Below are positions 1 to 10,909 of a stretch of DNA of 64,000 nucleotides, piece by piece. The first letter of the stretch is position 1; every line of letters begins with the position of its first letter. Below the pieces are notes generated by a model. That model had not been told where the DNA came from. It searched no databases and saw only the letters and a list, made by a program, of their open reading frames with translations. The stretch lies in contig NC_071331.1 of NCBI RefSeq assembly GCF_010183535.1, positions 4,464,001-4,528,000 of the forward strand. Direction: 5' to 3'. The position numbers and the translations under genes are program-made. The DNA comes from Caenorhabditis remanei (taxonomy: Eukaryota > Nematoda > Chromadorea > Rhabditida > Rhabditidae).

Positions 1-429
1 GTTGATTCAAATGTTCGCTTATATTCATTTTTCATTACTCAGAGCCCGATAACCCGCGTATTTATACGTGGGAAACTGTTATAGGAATTAATATTTTGAG
101 GCCTGCTTTAGATTTTCAAACCATTTTATTGAAAATGATTACAAGCGTCAAATCCATTAAATAAAACCGTTCCTCCAAGTTCCTAATTATTTCTGAATAA
201 CAACAAAATGCTCGGAAGCATTTCAGATTTGAAAAATGTCTACAACAGAATTTCACAATGACTACTGAAGGATTGTCTAGGAAATTTAAAGCTCATATTG
301 AAACAGTAACCAAGCACTCTTAAGTATTCTAAACATTCAATTTCAAGGTAGAAACACTAATTTTTAGCTTGATTATTCACTTTTTCTTATTTTTCAAATG
401 TAATTTTAGATTGATTTCTTGTAATTTGA
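1..429. other. AT-rich intergenic DNA
   Basis: No gene, RNA or clear repeat is visible. Short open frames here have no coding character. The TGAAACAGT word that recurs across the window occurs near 300. Confidence 0.5.
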
Positions 430-1632
430 AAAGAGAAAATACCGTTGAGATCTCATTTATAGAAAGTTAACTTTTTCGAGCAAGGAATATCGAAATAGGT
501 AACGTTTTTGGTTAATCGATCGAAAATTTCGGTATTGTCCAAAAAGTAATTGATGGTGTTGTAAAACAGGTGAAATCAGTCAGTAAGAATAATTATGTCT
601 GTTATGCCATGATTTTGAACCTTTGGAAAAAAACCTCCAAACGCAAAATTTGTCTGTTCCATGTACATTATTAACAAACTTACATTCAACCAGAAGTTAT
701 TAATAGTAAACTATATAATCAATTTCTTAAAATCAATATATTCAAGTTTTAGTTGTTGGATTTTCTAATTTCAAATACGTCGTAGTTCTGTAGGCATTTT
801 GAGAAAATAACATTAGAAAAAAGACAACTAGAGTGCACATTTTTAATCTGTTTCATGGAATTGATGTCAAAACTAACCTGATGCTGAGCGTATTATATTG
901 ATTCTATAATACGAAGTATGAATGCAACATTTGTGAAATAAGTTCGCTTCAATTTCAATTGTTCAAAATTAAAAAAAAATTAAGTTGAAAACTCTGTTGT
1001 CGAAGTTCCTTCAATAGCTGTAGATTTCAACACTGTTTCCTAAGATTCAGATTTTCGTTTGGTATATTTATGTGAGATGGAGTATATTTCCACATTTCTT
1101 TATACCTAATAATCTGACTAAATTTCTGACTCATCAAAATTTGGTGGAAGGAAGCGAAGTTCCCCAAACATGTCTCCTGTAAAAAGTTTTATCATTAATA
1201 GTTAGAATGTTTGGTTGTTTTTTAATTATTCTAATCACCGATTCGCTCGGGATACATCAGATTTCTTGTTCATATACAAAATCTCCAAAAAACACGACAA
1301 ACAAGCTTTAAAATACATTATGTTTAAAAATATTATGTTCATGAAACAGTTAAGAAAGATACAACAAATATCTTTTTCGAGAATTAGAAAATTTTCACAG
1401 TTTTTCGAAACAGGAAAGTTTTGAAAGTTAACTACACTCATGAATCAATTTTTAAGAATACGATTAAAAGATGGCGCAAAACCATAATTTTATCCGGAAA
1501 CGTATTCAACCGTAAAAAAATAAACCATCATAACGCAAAAAATTCAAACAACCCAACTGTTTCACATTTGTTACAAGAGTTTCTAGATTACTCATTAACT
1601 CATTAACAAAAGGGTGATGTTTCAAGAGTAGG
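430..1632 (+). repeat. Segmental duplicate, copy 1 (partner 10910-14490)
   Basis: Blocks of this segment align in the same order and orientation with 10910-11200, 12011-12620 and 14200-14490. Examples are the TTTATAGAAAGTTAACTTTT block (about 440 and 10920), the TGATGGTGTTGTAAAACAG block (about 550 and 11020), and the ATGGCGCAAAACC / ATGGCGCACAACC block (about 1470 and 14218). Divergence is moderate with many small indels, so this is an old non-coding duplication. Alignment stops at GTTTCAAGAGTAGG, which gives the left junction of the retroelement that begins at 1633. Confidence 0.7.
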
Positions 1633-1633
1633 T

Positions 1634-1668
1634 GTCGCGCCCGTAATAAGCTTTATTACAATCGCGAC
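1634..1668 (+). other. Hairpin at LTR start
   Basis: GTCGCG and CGCGAC bracket a second perfect stem, GTAATAA-gct-TTATTAC, separated by 3-nt bulges. It lies 1 bp inside the inferred LTR start. It may be an LTR-end or transcript structure; function is inference. Confidence 0.5.
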
Positions 1669-2265
1669 CCTTGCTCGACTCTTCTACAAATCGTCTCTCA
1701 ATCAGATGTTTCGTAATTCCTTTGGAATTACGCCCAACAAGCGTCTTCACAACTTGTGCTTCTTATTCCCCAGCTCTTGTGCACAAATCACCTAACTACT
1801 GGCTTCATTCTTCCCTCTAAAAGTCAATCAATCGAGGACGAGAAATGTCACGCGATGCAAACGCGCCCCACCGGACGATGACTTCACAAAGTTCTATTCG
1901 ACCTCGCGTGGCGCGAAACTCATCATTTCTAATTCTCTCGTTTCCCCCCACTATTTCTCGTCGACTGTTCGAGAAGCTTTTCTCTTCCCCCGCGAAAGCT
2001 TGTTTTATTGTTTTATTGCTTAACCAACTTGTTTTCTAATCACTTCTCACGTTTTACCATCACGAAGAGTGGTGAGTAATTCTCACTCTCTCTTTTCTGT
2101 AATCCCCCAGCATTTTGCTAATAAATGAGTTGAGTAGTGAAGTCATGTCTTCTTTTCGTCTTTCTAAACCCACTGAACCTACTATTCTTGTCTACACCAC
2201 CGTTCCTTCTCCATCGATGCCTATTTTTCTTTCGGCCTACCCGAAGAGGGGAGTGTCGGGGATAA

Positions 2266-2766
2266 AATAGATCAACTTCACAAAATGGCGTCGCCACATG
2301 GTACATCGACCGGAAAAGAAAAATATTTTGGCCTTTCGAAGAGAAAGGTCGAAATTTTTTTTCAGGAGAACTCGAAGATTCGGACGCCGACTGCGAAATC
2401 TGGACAATTCCCCCAGCGAAACGATCAATCGATAATGACGCAACAGGAGGAAATCGAGCGGAATGTTCCGAGGTGAAGAACCGAGGGACATTGTCGCGCA
2501 ACATCATGTCACCCCCAGCTGCAATCGATTATCGGAAAAACCAACTACTCGCTGGACTCTCAACTCGTTTATATGGAAGCAACATGGCTCGAAAACGAAA
2601 CGATACGCGGGAAAGTCACCTTAGCACTGCACAGTCCACTGCCTTTGCCTCCCCAGCTACCTTGAGCTACAGCGAAAACGCTGCCTTCTTGGGGCACCGG
2701 CGAGAAATCGAATTCGGTACCGGAAGGATTAAGGAAGCAGCACGTTGGAAGAAAACAACCAAGTAA
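2266..2766 (+). other. Open leader frame in retroelement, no clear start
   Basis: A frame of about 166 codons is open from the TAA before 2266 to the TAA at 2764. It has no early ATG. The part after the TTTTTTTTCAG at 2355-2365 has a protein-like acidic stretch (ELEDSDADCEIW) followed by basic, serine-rich sequence. It could be a downstream exon of a spliced leader ORF or remnant coding sequence. I do not recognise it. It contains three of the CCCCAGC words. Confidence 0.25.
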
Positions 2767-3228
2767 GCCCACTAACACATTTTACAAGGAAATCCGAAGA
2801 GGATGTCCCGTGGAAGCTTACGCCCAACGGCACGACGCAAAGGAGAGCGGTGCATAAGAAGAAGACGTCTTGGGCTCCCTTCAGTAAGGAGCAACGTGGC
2901 ACCAGACGCACCCGGAGCAGCTGCCTCTCTACTATATGAAGCCCCGGCCAAAGAAACTGCGTAGTTCTACAACGCTAGGACATACGTACTGGAAAGGCTA
3001 TACTAGAGACGCTCCAAAACCTTGTACCAGCTTGCCAGGATGGTAACCGATTAAACAGATATCTAAGCATAGTCAGCGCGAAGAGCACTGAATAACTAAG
3101 TCAGAATTTCATAACTCTCCTCTCCTTCAAATTCTCTATCTCTCCCCCACCCTCATCTCGTCTCTTTCGTTGTTATTCGTTCAAACCGTTGAACATTCAC
3201 GTAATTCCTTCGACTTATTCAGGTAATC

Positions 3229-4161
3229 ATGCAAAGCGATTCGCCCCAGCACCAGTACCAAGAGGAAGAACTTCTCGGAGGATTCTCGGGAGCCGAAGAG
3301 GCGACTGAGACGACTCCAGAAGTTCCGGAAGACATCGAAATGGAATCGCAAGACGACGACGACGACTACAACGAAAGAAGAATCGCCGAGGACCCCAGCT
3401 CCCCGTCGAAAGTGTTCAACAAAGTTGTGTGTCTTCGAAGAGAAGATGCCAACTTCGCTTCTCAATTTCCCCAGCTGCTAGAAGACGACGAGAGCTCATT
3501 ATTGGCCGGTGCACAATCAGTGGAAAGTCGACTCCACCGAAAGATCAGTCAACACCAAAACGTCAACAAAATCAACGTCGTCATGCAGAAAATGAAGCAG
3601 CAAATACAAGATATCTGGGCGGAATTAGATGACAGAACCAATGACGTAATCGAAGAGATTATGGAGATCAATGAAGACGAAGCGGAGCTGGAGGGAATGG
3701 AGAAGGAGTTGGAATCAATGGAGCGAGGACGAGCCGCCATCGTAAAGGACCCCCAGCAATTCAATGATGCATGTGTATTCTGTAACTCGGACACGCACGC
3801 ATCGAAGAACTGCTGCCAGTACGATGAAGCTGAGACTCGAAAGAAGAGACTGCGGATGATCGGTCGTTGCTATTCTTGCCTTGAGAAAGCAGACCACACA
3901 GGGAAGACTTGTGACCAAATTGGATCGACATTCACCAAAGAATGTGCACACTGCAAGAATGGGTTCCACTCCCCAGCCATCTGCACCGTCTTCTCTTCTA
4001 AACAAAGAGTCGCAGCTCGAATCCAAACCCAGAAGGCGGCCTTCGACATTTTATATAGGAAATGGAAGGAGGAAAACGAGGAGAAGAAGGAATCCCCAGC
4101 AAAGAAGAAGGAGGAAAGTGGAGGATCGAGAGGAAGAGAGAAGATCTCATATATTCCTTAA
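3229..4161 (+). CDS. Retroelement upstream ORF with zinc knuckles
   Basis: The ORF encodes a 310-aa protein. The N-terminal 70 residues are acidic, including a run of Asp. A coiled-coil-like Glu/Lys/Met-rich region follows (about residues 120-175). At about 183-255 there are three knuckle-like motifs: CX2CX4HX4C (CVFCNSDTHASKNC), CX2CX5HX4C and CX2CX4HX4C. The C-terminus is strongly basic (KKK, RGR). Knuckles of this form are typical of BEL/Pao Gag proteins and bind RNA. Here they sit in a separate ORF about 1.26 kb upstream of the main gag, which has its own knuckles. The ATG at 3229 follows TTATTCAG/GTAATC, so splicing to this start is possible. It could be an accessory nucleic-acid-binding protein or a gag duplicate. 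The coding call is firm, the role inferred. Confidence 0.75.
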   Translation: MQSDSPQHQYQEEELLGGFSGAEEATETTPEVPEDIEMESQDDDDDYNERRIAEDPSSPSKVFNKVVCLRREDANFASQFPQLLEDDESSLLAGAQSVESRLHRKISQHQNVNKINVVMQKMKQQIQDIWAELDDRTNDVIEEIMEINEDEAELEGMEKELESMERGRAAIVKDPQQFNDACVFCNSDTHASKNCCQYDEAETRKKRLRMIGRCYSCLEKADHTGKTCDQIGSTFTKECAHCKNGFHSPAICTVFSSKQRVAARIQTQKAAFDILYRKWKEENEEKKESPAKKKEESGGSRGREKISYIP

Positions 4162-5425
4162 CAATTTAGATCATCTGGAGTCTCGTTCCTTTGTTCCCTT
4201 TTTCCTTTTTTGTTTTTTGTCACCAATTCCTTCCCCTCTTACATATTCTGTGTTCCCCAGCTTTATATTAAGCAAAATTTTGTTGACTTACTTAGAAATT
4301 CTGTTTACTCAATCGGTTACCTTACCAGCAACTCTCTATCAGAACAGTCTGCGGGTTTAATCCCCAGGCGCTTTGATTTCTCGGATGTCAGAAGATGACA
4401 TAACGCCAGAACAGGCTACGAGAACAGAGACGTACATTGTACCCCAGCGAAGAACTCAACGGATCAAATGACAACGATATGTCATTGGCATCAAGGAAGT
4501 GAGGACGTCAAGACTAGGCGATCCCCATCACGAAGTGTCATCGAGATTCTGAGGCCTTCAACGTGTCGACAGCGACGGATTCTGGAGCCTTCCCTATGCG
4601 CAAAGGGATACGGAACTGGAACTCGGAGTTAAAAGAAGAAACATGAAGAAGGATCGAGTCTACAATCCAATGTGTTGAGATTCACCGCTCCCGGAAGAAG
4701 GGATGAATAAAAATGGAACAGGGTCCCAAAGGCTAGATGGTTGGAGGGCGAAGAGCCGAAGACCCGCCCTGAGTCCTACCGGAACAACTTCAGAGCTACC
4801 GTTTAGCGGGTACCTTAAGCTAATCAGTATGCCGAGATGGAAAAAACCTGCCTAGCATAAACACGCAGGAAGTTTCGGGATGGTTCGATATGGACCATGA
4901 TAGCTATCGAACTGCTCTTACCACACTGCGGGCGACCGGATCAACTTGAACCATCGAAAGCGCCTGAGGAACGTCTACCACTGCATAAGGATTAGTGGCG
5001 CCCTGCCCCACTTCTAACAGGATGCGGAATACTTGGTACCCCAGCGGCCTAGAGGACATCAAGTTGAGACAACCAAACAAACCACTGGAAATTAAGGACG
5101 TCTATATTGGTGACATCCACTAGAATTCACAACCATAGCAAATAAGGATAAGGAGTGCAACAAATTTGCACCACAATCAGACGTCTACCATTGATCCGCG
5201 GAAAGAATCAAACTGTCGCCACCCGCGGCGCTAGGCATTGGAAATGCCAATCGTTTTATTTTGGCATTATAATAATGCCACTTTCTTCAATATTCTGTAC
5301 CATCGCCCTTCGTTTTATCTGTTTTACCGTAAACTCACGTCTCGTTTTATCGTCACTCTCACTCAACAACAACCTACTGATGATTACAGAACTTGGAAAA
5401 ACACAACTACCAAGAAGGATCGAAA
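4162..5425 (+). other. Retroelement non-coding spacer between ORFs
   Basis: About 1.26 kb without a convincing ORF separates the knuckle ORF from gag. It holds three CCCCAGC words (4255, 4442, 5039). Stops occur in all frames. It may be an intron or an untranslated internal leader; several TTTCAG-like acceptors are present but none is decisive. Confidence 0.45.
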
Positions 5426-7852
5426 ATGACCCAAGCCTTCATAACTCAATTCCGGACCAGAGCCACCAAGACGGTCAACAAAACAAAGACAATTTGCGAG
5501 GAAACCGAGAAAATTCTGGCGAAGGATCCAAGAGAGAGAAGTCTGGGAGATCGCGACAAGAAGCGACAAGCACTCATCGAGAGAATCGATGCAATCAACA
5601 ACTTCCAACAGGACATCAAGGACCAAGCCGAAGAGGCTGTCCGCAAGGAGATGGTGACTCACTTGGAGTCAGTGAATACGAAGGACGTGCTGGAGAAAGC
5701 TGTGCTTACCGTTGAGAAGATCAGCGATAAGCTGGCTCAGGAAGAAGAACAAGCGGTACAACAAATATCGCAAGTTCTTCCCCCAGCTGGCAACGACGAC
5801 GAGGAGGAGGAGATCGAAGAAGACAACGAGGAAGGAGACGTCCACCCTCAAATCGTCAGATTCGATCCAACTGCGAGAGTCAATGCCCAGCGCGTCTTCG
5901 AAGAGGAAGCTCCAGCGGCACCAAGAGGACCATCAAAAGCTCGGAACCTGGCAGCTCAGATCCAACCCCCAGCTCCACAAAACAACGCTCGCGATTCAGT
6001 CGAAGAAGAGGAATTCATCAACAACTGGAACGCCACGAAGAAGGCTCGGCAAGAACTGGTCGATGCGATCCCGAATCGTACCGACAGTTCACTTCACATC
6101 AACAGCATCTATCGTGAAGCCTACAACCCAGATGAAGTTTCCAACGAATCTGGAGAGTCTATCCAATACGAAAAAGCCCTCCTCGAGAGGCTGATCGATA
6201 TGGAGGTGGAGCAAAGGAAATCAACAAAAGCTATCAAGGCGATTAACCGAGCTGTGGACAACATCGATCCGGAGGGATTCAACGCGTTGAGAACTGAGGT
6301 CGCTGATGTCATGAAACTGGTTAAGGAAAAACACGCCCAAAATTCCGGAAATGGCAGAGATCGAAGAGATCTCGGTCACCAGAACCAGGAGGACCTCGGC
6401 AGGACCTCAGCGCTCGGCGAAGAAGAAGATTTCCATCGAGCAGTCAACCGTCATGTGCTCGACGAGCAAGAGAGCCGAAGAGGCCCGACTTGTTCAACCC
6501 AAAAGAGATCCCAACCCCCCAGAACTGTCTCATTCGGAGATCAACTCGCAAGAATGAACCCTCCACAACATCAAGCCAGAAGCTACAGCAACTTCTACGA
6601 ACCGTCAAACCACGCTTCGTACGGAAACGGTGGAGCACCTCGAGTCAATAAAGAGGCTCAGTACCCTCAGGTTTACCAAAACCAAAACCAAACAGGATAC
6701 GGAGCCCCAGCATACGTCGAAGAGATGTTCTACCCACCGAGGGAAACACCGATCAGAGGATATCGTACTCATGGACAGAATACGAACCACGAGGACTTCC
6801 AAGTCAGAGCAACGAAAGCTCAAGTGGGAGCAACAATCGTGAACTCTCTCATGGCAACAATGTCGCCATTCTCAGGACAACCATACGAATTCCAAGCATT
6901 CATGGCTCAGTTCGATAATATGGTTCACGAGAACGAGGACATCGACGTCAAAATGAAGCAAACCATCCTCTTCAAGCTTCTCGGAAAAGAGCTAGCAACA
7001 CTCCATTGCCCCATTGAGTACTCGGCGAGAGGATACTGGACGCTTCGAGAAGGTCTCATCCAGCAATTCGGAAACCCGAGTCAGATGCACAACCTGATGA
7101 ATCAGATCTCCTCGATGACATTCCCCAGCGAAGATTACGGACTCATCCTAGAAGCTTTGCATAAGTTCCGTACCTACGCCGCGAAGCTGGCAAATATGGG
7201 AGTGAACCCAGCAGACCCATACTTCATGTTCTCATTCGTGAACAAACTTCCGAGAAAGCAGAAAGAGGAAGCCTTCCAGTTCCTGGCCTACAGGAACAAT
7301 GCTGTCTCTTTCCACGAACTCGTCCAGAGAACTATGGATAAAGCCGAATTCAAACATCGCATGGAGAAAGGACAACTGGAGGAAAAAGAGGTATACACGA
7401 CACAAGTCAACTACGTCCGAAAAAACGGTGACTACCAGGGAAAGCAGGAATCGGGAGGAAGACTCTCGTCCTACAATCCCCCAGCTTCAAGAGGATCTGG
7501 AAAATTTGCGAAGAGCAAGTTCACCCCACCGAGCAAAATGAAGCCATGTCGTTACTGCGATGACCAAGATCACATCGCAGTAGAATGTGCGATCCCAATC
7601 CCAAAGAAGCTCAAGGCAGTCATTGACAAAGGACTATGTCACAACTGTCTCTCCAAAGGACATTCAGTTTTTAACTGTGCGTCTAAGTTCAGTTGCTTCA
7701 ACTGCCACGGTCGTCACTTCACAGGACACTTCTCCCGTCTACCAAAGGAAGGAAACTTCAACGTCAACATCATCGTTGGCGACCTGGAAGAAGACGAAGA
7801 GCTCCAACACCAGTTGTTTCAGGAGTCGGAGGCTGGAACCTCCGAATTCTAA
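5426..7852 (+). CDS. Gag polyprotein of BEL/Pao retroelement
   Basis: This is an 808-aa Gag-like protein. The ATG at 5426 is chosen because the frame upstream of it lacks another ATG nearby. The N-terminus is Lys/Glu-rich and predicted helical. Acidic (EEEEIEEDNEE, about 135-145) and proline/alanine-rich linkers follow. The central region (about 480-640) contains the retrotransposon Gag pattern with FQAFMAQFDNMV, LLGKELATLH and YWTLREGLIQQFG. The C-terminal region has two CX2CX4HX4C zinc knuckles (CRYCDDQDHIAVEC, CHNCLSKGHSVFNC) and a third degenerate one. It would form the particle core and bind element RNA. The stop TAA at 7850 is followed by pol in another frame that overlaps the gag end, as expected for frameshifted Gag-Pol expression. 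No internal break was seen. Confidence 0.85.
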   Translation: MTQAFITQFRTRATKTVNKTKTICEETEKILAKDPRERSLGDRDKKRQALIERIDAINNFQQDIKDQAEEAVRKEMVTHLESVNTKDVLEKAVLTVEKISDKLAQEEEQAVQQISQVLPPAGNDDEEEEIEEDNEEGDVHPQIVRFDPTARVNAQRVFEEEAPAAPRGPSKARNLAAQIQPPAPQNNARDSVEEEEFINNWNATKKARQELVDAIPNRTDSSLHINSIYREAYNPDEVSNESGESIQYEKALLERLIDMEVEQRKSTKAIKAINRAVDNIDPEGFNALRTEVADVMKLVKEKHAQNSGNGRDRRDLGHQNQEDLGRTSALGEEEDFHRAVNRHVLDEQESRRGPTCSTQKRSQPPRTVSFGDQLARMNPPQHQARSYSNFYEPSNHASYGNGGAPRVNKEAQYPQVYQNQNQTGYGAPAYVEEMFYPPRETPIRGYRTHGQNTNHEDFQVRATKAQVGATIVNSLMATMSPFSGQPYEFQAFMAQFDNMVHENEDIDVKMKQTILFKLLGKELATLHCPIEYSARGYWTLREGLIQQFGNPSQMHNLMNQISSMTFPSEDYGLILEALHKFRTYAAKLANMGVNPADPYFMFSFVNKLPRKQKEEAFQFLAYRNNAVSFHELVQRTMDKAEFKHRMEKGQLEEKEVYTTQVNYVRKNGDYQGKQESGGRLSSYNPPASRGSGKFAKSKFTPPSKMKPCRYCDDQDHIAVECAIPIPKKLKAVIDKGLCHNCLSKGHSVFNCASKFSCFNCHGRHFTGHFSRLPKEGNFNVNIIVGDLEEDEELQHQLFQESEAGTSEF

Positions 7853-7853
7853 A

Positions 7854-9575
7854 CTATCCCCAGACTGTCACTTCTCCCCCAGCTTTCTATCCTCTAAAAA
7901 ATTAAATAAAGTCCCATCAAACTGTTTGTCATCTAAAAATCTTTTGCTAAATCCCCATACGCAAACAACATCTAGCGCTTCAAAACTAAGCCCAAGCGCA
8001 TCTTTCGTATCTTCTAGCCAAAACTCCCCAATTCCCATAAATCAAGTTCCAACGTCCATCATCTGTGACACTCTGTCAACAACGGAGGAATTCGCAAAGA
8101 AGCTGATCGACGCACAACACATGCCCCCAGACAAATCACCTCCCATCATACACTTTCAAGTCAGCAAAATCACGGACGCCCAAGCCCAACTCCCGTTCAT
8201 CCAACTCCAAACACCATCAGGAGAGAAGATCATAGCTCTCGTGGATTCGGGAGCTCAAGTATCGATCATCGCGACGAAAGCAGCAGAACGTCTGAAAATG
8301 ACGGTGGTCGGGAAACGAATGACACGGTATTCGGGATTCGTGGCAGACAGTCAACCGACTGAGTGTATATTCTACAAGCTGGAGATCAAGGATCTGTCTG
8401 GAAAATGCTGGTCGTCGTGCGTTCCAAGTTATCACAGAATGACGACAGAGTTTCGGGCCCCTAGCCATACCAGAGAAGATCTGGAAAAGCTAGAAAAATG
8501 GTCCCTCAACACCGAAGGAATTACCGATTTGGGAACTCGGGATGGACAACAAATCGACATGATTCTAGGGAACAACATCCTGAACAAAATCAAGAGTATC
8601 GAGAGGCCGAAAACATACTGTCTACCCAGCGGAAGGTCAATCGAGAAATTGATGGTAGGATACGTAAACCATCCACCAGTCATGGAAGATTCTTTCGTGC
8701 CCATCAATGAGTCGACCCAAGTCAACATCGTCAACGACATGGAGCAGATATGGATCCATACACTCGACTCCGAGGACATGGATCTGGAGGAAGCCAACGC
8801 CAACAAGGTCCCCAGCGCAATATCAAACAAGAAGTTCGAGAAGCAACTGGAACAACTCTGGTCACTCGAAGTAATAGGGATCGAACCCCCTACCAAACGA
8901 GAAGACAAAGAAGCGCTCAACAATGACCTCATCAAGGAGTTCAAAAGGTCTGCGGTCAAAGATCCCGATGGAAGAATTCAAGTAGCTCTACCGTACAATG
9001 GTCGTCAAAAGGAATTAGGAAATAACCTTGCAGTTGCAAAACGAAGATTAGTATCGCTTCTAGGAAGACAACATCAAAAGAAGGAGGACAGAGAAGCGTA
9101 CCACCAAATTCTGATGGGTCAGTTGGCCTCAGGCATCATCGAAGAGGTGATACCAGGGACCCCAGCTGACGGACCAGAGTATTACATTCCCCATCGAGTG
9201 GTCATCAAACAAGAATCGCTCACCACGAAACTCAGGATCGTGTTGGACGCCTCATCCCACATGAAGAACCAGCTCTCGCTCAACGACTGTTTGTATCCAG
9301 GACCATCCATTCTTCAATCCATTCTGGGAATCCTTCTACGAAGTCGACTGCCAAAATTTCTAATGACAGCTGATATCGAGAAGGCATTTCACGCCGTAAT
9401 GGTTCAAGAGAAGTTCAGAGATGCGATGAAGTTCATTTGGTTGAAAAATCCCGAAGAGGGATTCAAAGAAAGCAACATCGCCACGTACAGATTCAGCCGA
9501 CTCCCATTCGGAGTCACGTGCTTTATCAGGACCCTATCACCCCGTATTCGTACGCGGGCAACTATACTACAATAG
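7854..9575 (+). pseudogene. Pol fragment: protease and partial reverse transcriptase
   Basis: This frame is already open at 7587, overlapping the end of gag, and continues to a TAG at 9573. It shows an aspartic protease active-site motif (LVDSGAQVSII, about 8239-8271), followed by the region typical of A17-peptidase Pao elements. The front of a Pao-type reverse transcriptase comes next (KLRIVLDASS, SLNDCLYPGPS, LMTADIEKAFH, RLPFGVTC). Homology stops at about 9523, immediately after the FGVTC box. The following 50 bases encode unrelated residues and a stop. Palm residues of the YxDD box, RNase H and integrase are missing. No complete replication enzyme is encoded in this window. Confidence 0.85.
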
Positions 9576-10909
9576 ATGATCCCAGGCTTAAATTAAAAAA
9601 AACTCTGTCCCAGTATTTTGTTCGAACATTTCGAATTTATTATGTTTGAGTTTGAGAATATATGATCTGCAAATCAATCAACAACCGAAAACAATCAATC
9701 TCTGAAAAAAAATCAACTACATGAAACAGTTTTCATCAAAAATTTGCATGTAGGCATTTCAATTTATTCATAAATCTCTCAATTTCCGTTTTAGAAGAAA
9801 ACGAAACGTATCCGAAGTAAATGGAAAATCAAGAAACCTGTACCTGTAACAGTTAGCATAATTTGGCCCAATTAAAAAAATATATATTGGCATATGTTGT
9901 TGGTCTGCGAAGATGGAATACTGAAAACTCTCAATTTTGCAGAAAAAAATAGGTTACATGAAACAGTTTTCATTCTCAAAAATTTACATGATAATTAGGC
10001 CCACAGCAAAATTCCCTCAATTTCCGCTTTAGAAAAAAATATAGTTTTTTGATCACAATTATTCTGAAGGGTTTGATTAAAAAATGTAGGTTAGCTTTCA
10101 ATCCATTTACTAATGGTTACAACAACCACTTTTGTGACTATTTTTCGAGATTCCTGAGCTATTCTAGTATCCACACAGCGGTATTGGATTAGAAGAGCTG
10201 CTTCTGAATTGAGATGACCTTCATGAAATAGAAAAACTAGATAATTTAAATGAACAAGTGTTGAATGTTCAATGAAATAAACACTTATTGAGACATTATT
10301 TATTGTACGGCTTTGAAACATTGCATAATGTTTCATTTATTTTAAATTGATTCCAAAACTACTGCGGTTTCAAGAAGTAGTAATTAGAATTGTTCGTCAC
10401 GAACTTCTAGTGATTGAATAAAACAAGCTACAGATGGATTTCTTCGAAAACGGAAGAACGCTGCCAGCAACAAGATCGAGTTCTTATATATGTTCTTTTT
10501 GTGGTTAGAGTTGACAGTATCTTACAATAGAATAAACGGTTTTAAATATATATCGCTCACGGAAGATTTAACAGTACTATTGATGAATGAGTCCGAAAGT
10601 TTTTTGATAGGCTTATATTAGTATCTATGAAGATAGATTTGTAAAAGGAATCAGTTGGAATGTCATGAATAGTGCCCAGTTTTTACATAAGAGAAGATCC
10701 TTATTTGGAGCAGTAATCATGCATATTTTTTTGGTTCAAATCGCTGTCATACTATTCTTTTTGATTTATCGTGGATCATTGTCAACAACATTGGCGTTGC
10801 TTCTTCTTTTTTTTAAATGTTTCTTCCGTTTCATAAATCCAGTATTTTCCAGACACTCCCATGTTTCCATTTATCTCAGGTTGGCATTTGCCAATGTTTC
10901 TGCAAGTTC
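9576..10909. other. AT-rich intergenic DNA with a local tandem repeat
   Basis: No gene is visible. Two related blocks of about 130 bp lie at about 9710-9840 and 9945-10075. Each contains ACATGAAACAGTTTTCAT and CAATTTCCG followed by TTTAGAA. The rest is unremarkable AT-rich sequence. Confidence 0.5.

Larger units (their letters stand above)
1633..9575 (+). mobile_element. BEL/Pao-type LTR retrotransposon, 3'-truncated
   Basis: The fragment begins with TG directly at the point where the flanking segmental duplication is interrupted, which fits a 5' LTR start. It holds a leader, an ORF with zinc knuckles (3229-4161), gag with zinc knuckles (5426-7852), a DSGA aspartic protease and the front half of a Pao-type reverse transcriptase. 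Homology ends near 9523, before the YxDD catalytic box. RNase H, integrase and the 3' LTR are absent, so the copy cannot be autonomous. The LTR end and primer-binding site could not be fixed without a second LTR. Base composition is richer in G+C than the flanks. The sense strand carries 22 CCCCAGC words. I infer a deletion or rearranged insertion; a 5'-only fragment is not what target-primed truncation gives. Confidence 0.85.

Noticed and set aside
7587..7853. Pol reading starting at 7587
   Set aside because: This part overlaps the gag zinc-knuckle region in another frame and has no protein-family pattern. Pol homology starts after the gag stop.
8432..8959. 175-codon minus-strand frame within pol
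   Set aside because: It is the antisense shadow of the protease-linker region, with low-complexity Ser/Leu content and no motif.
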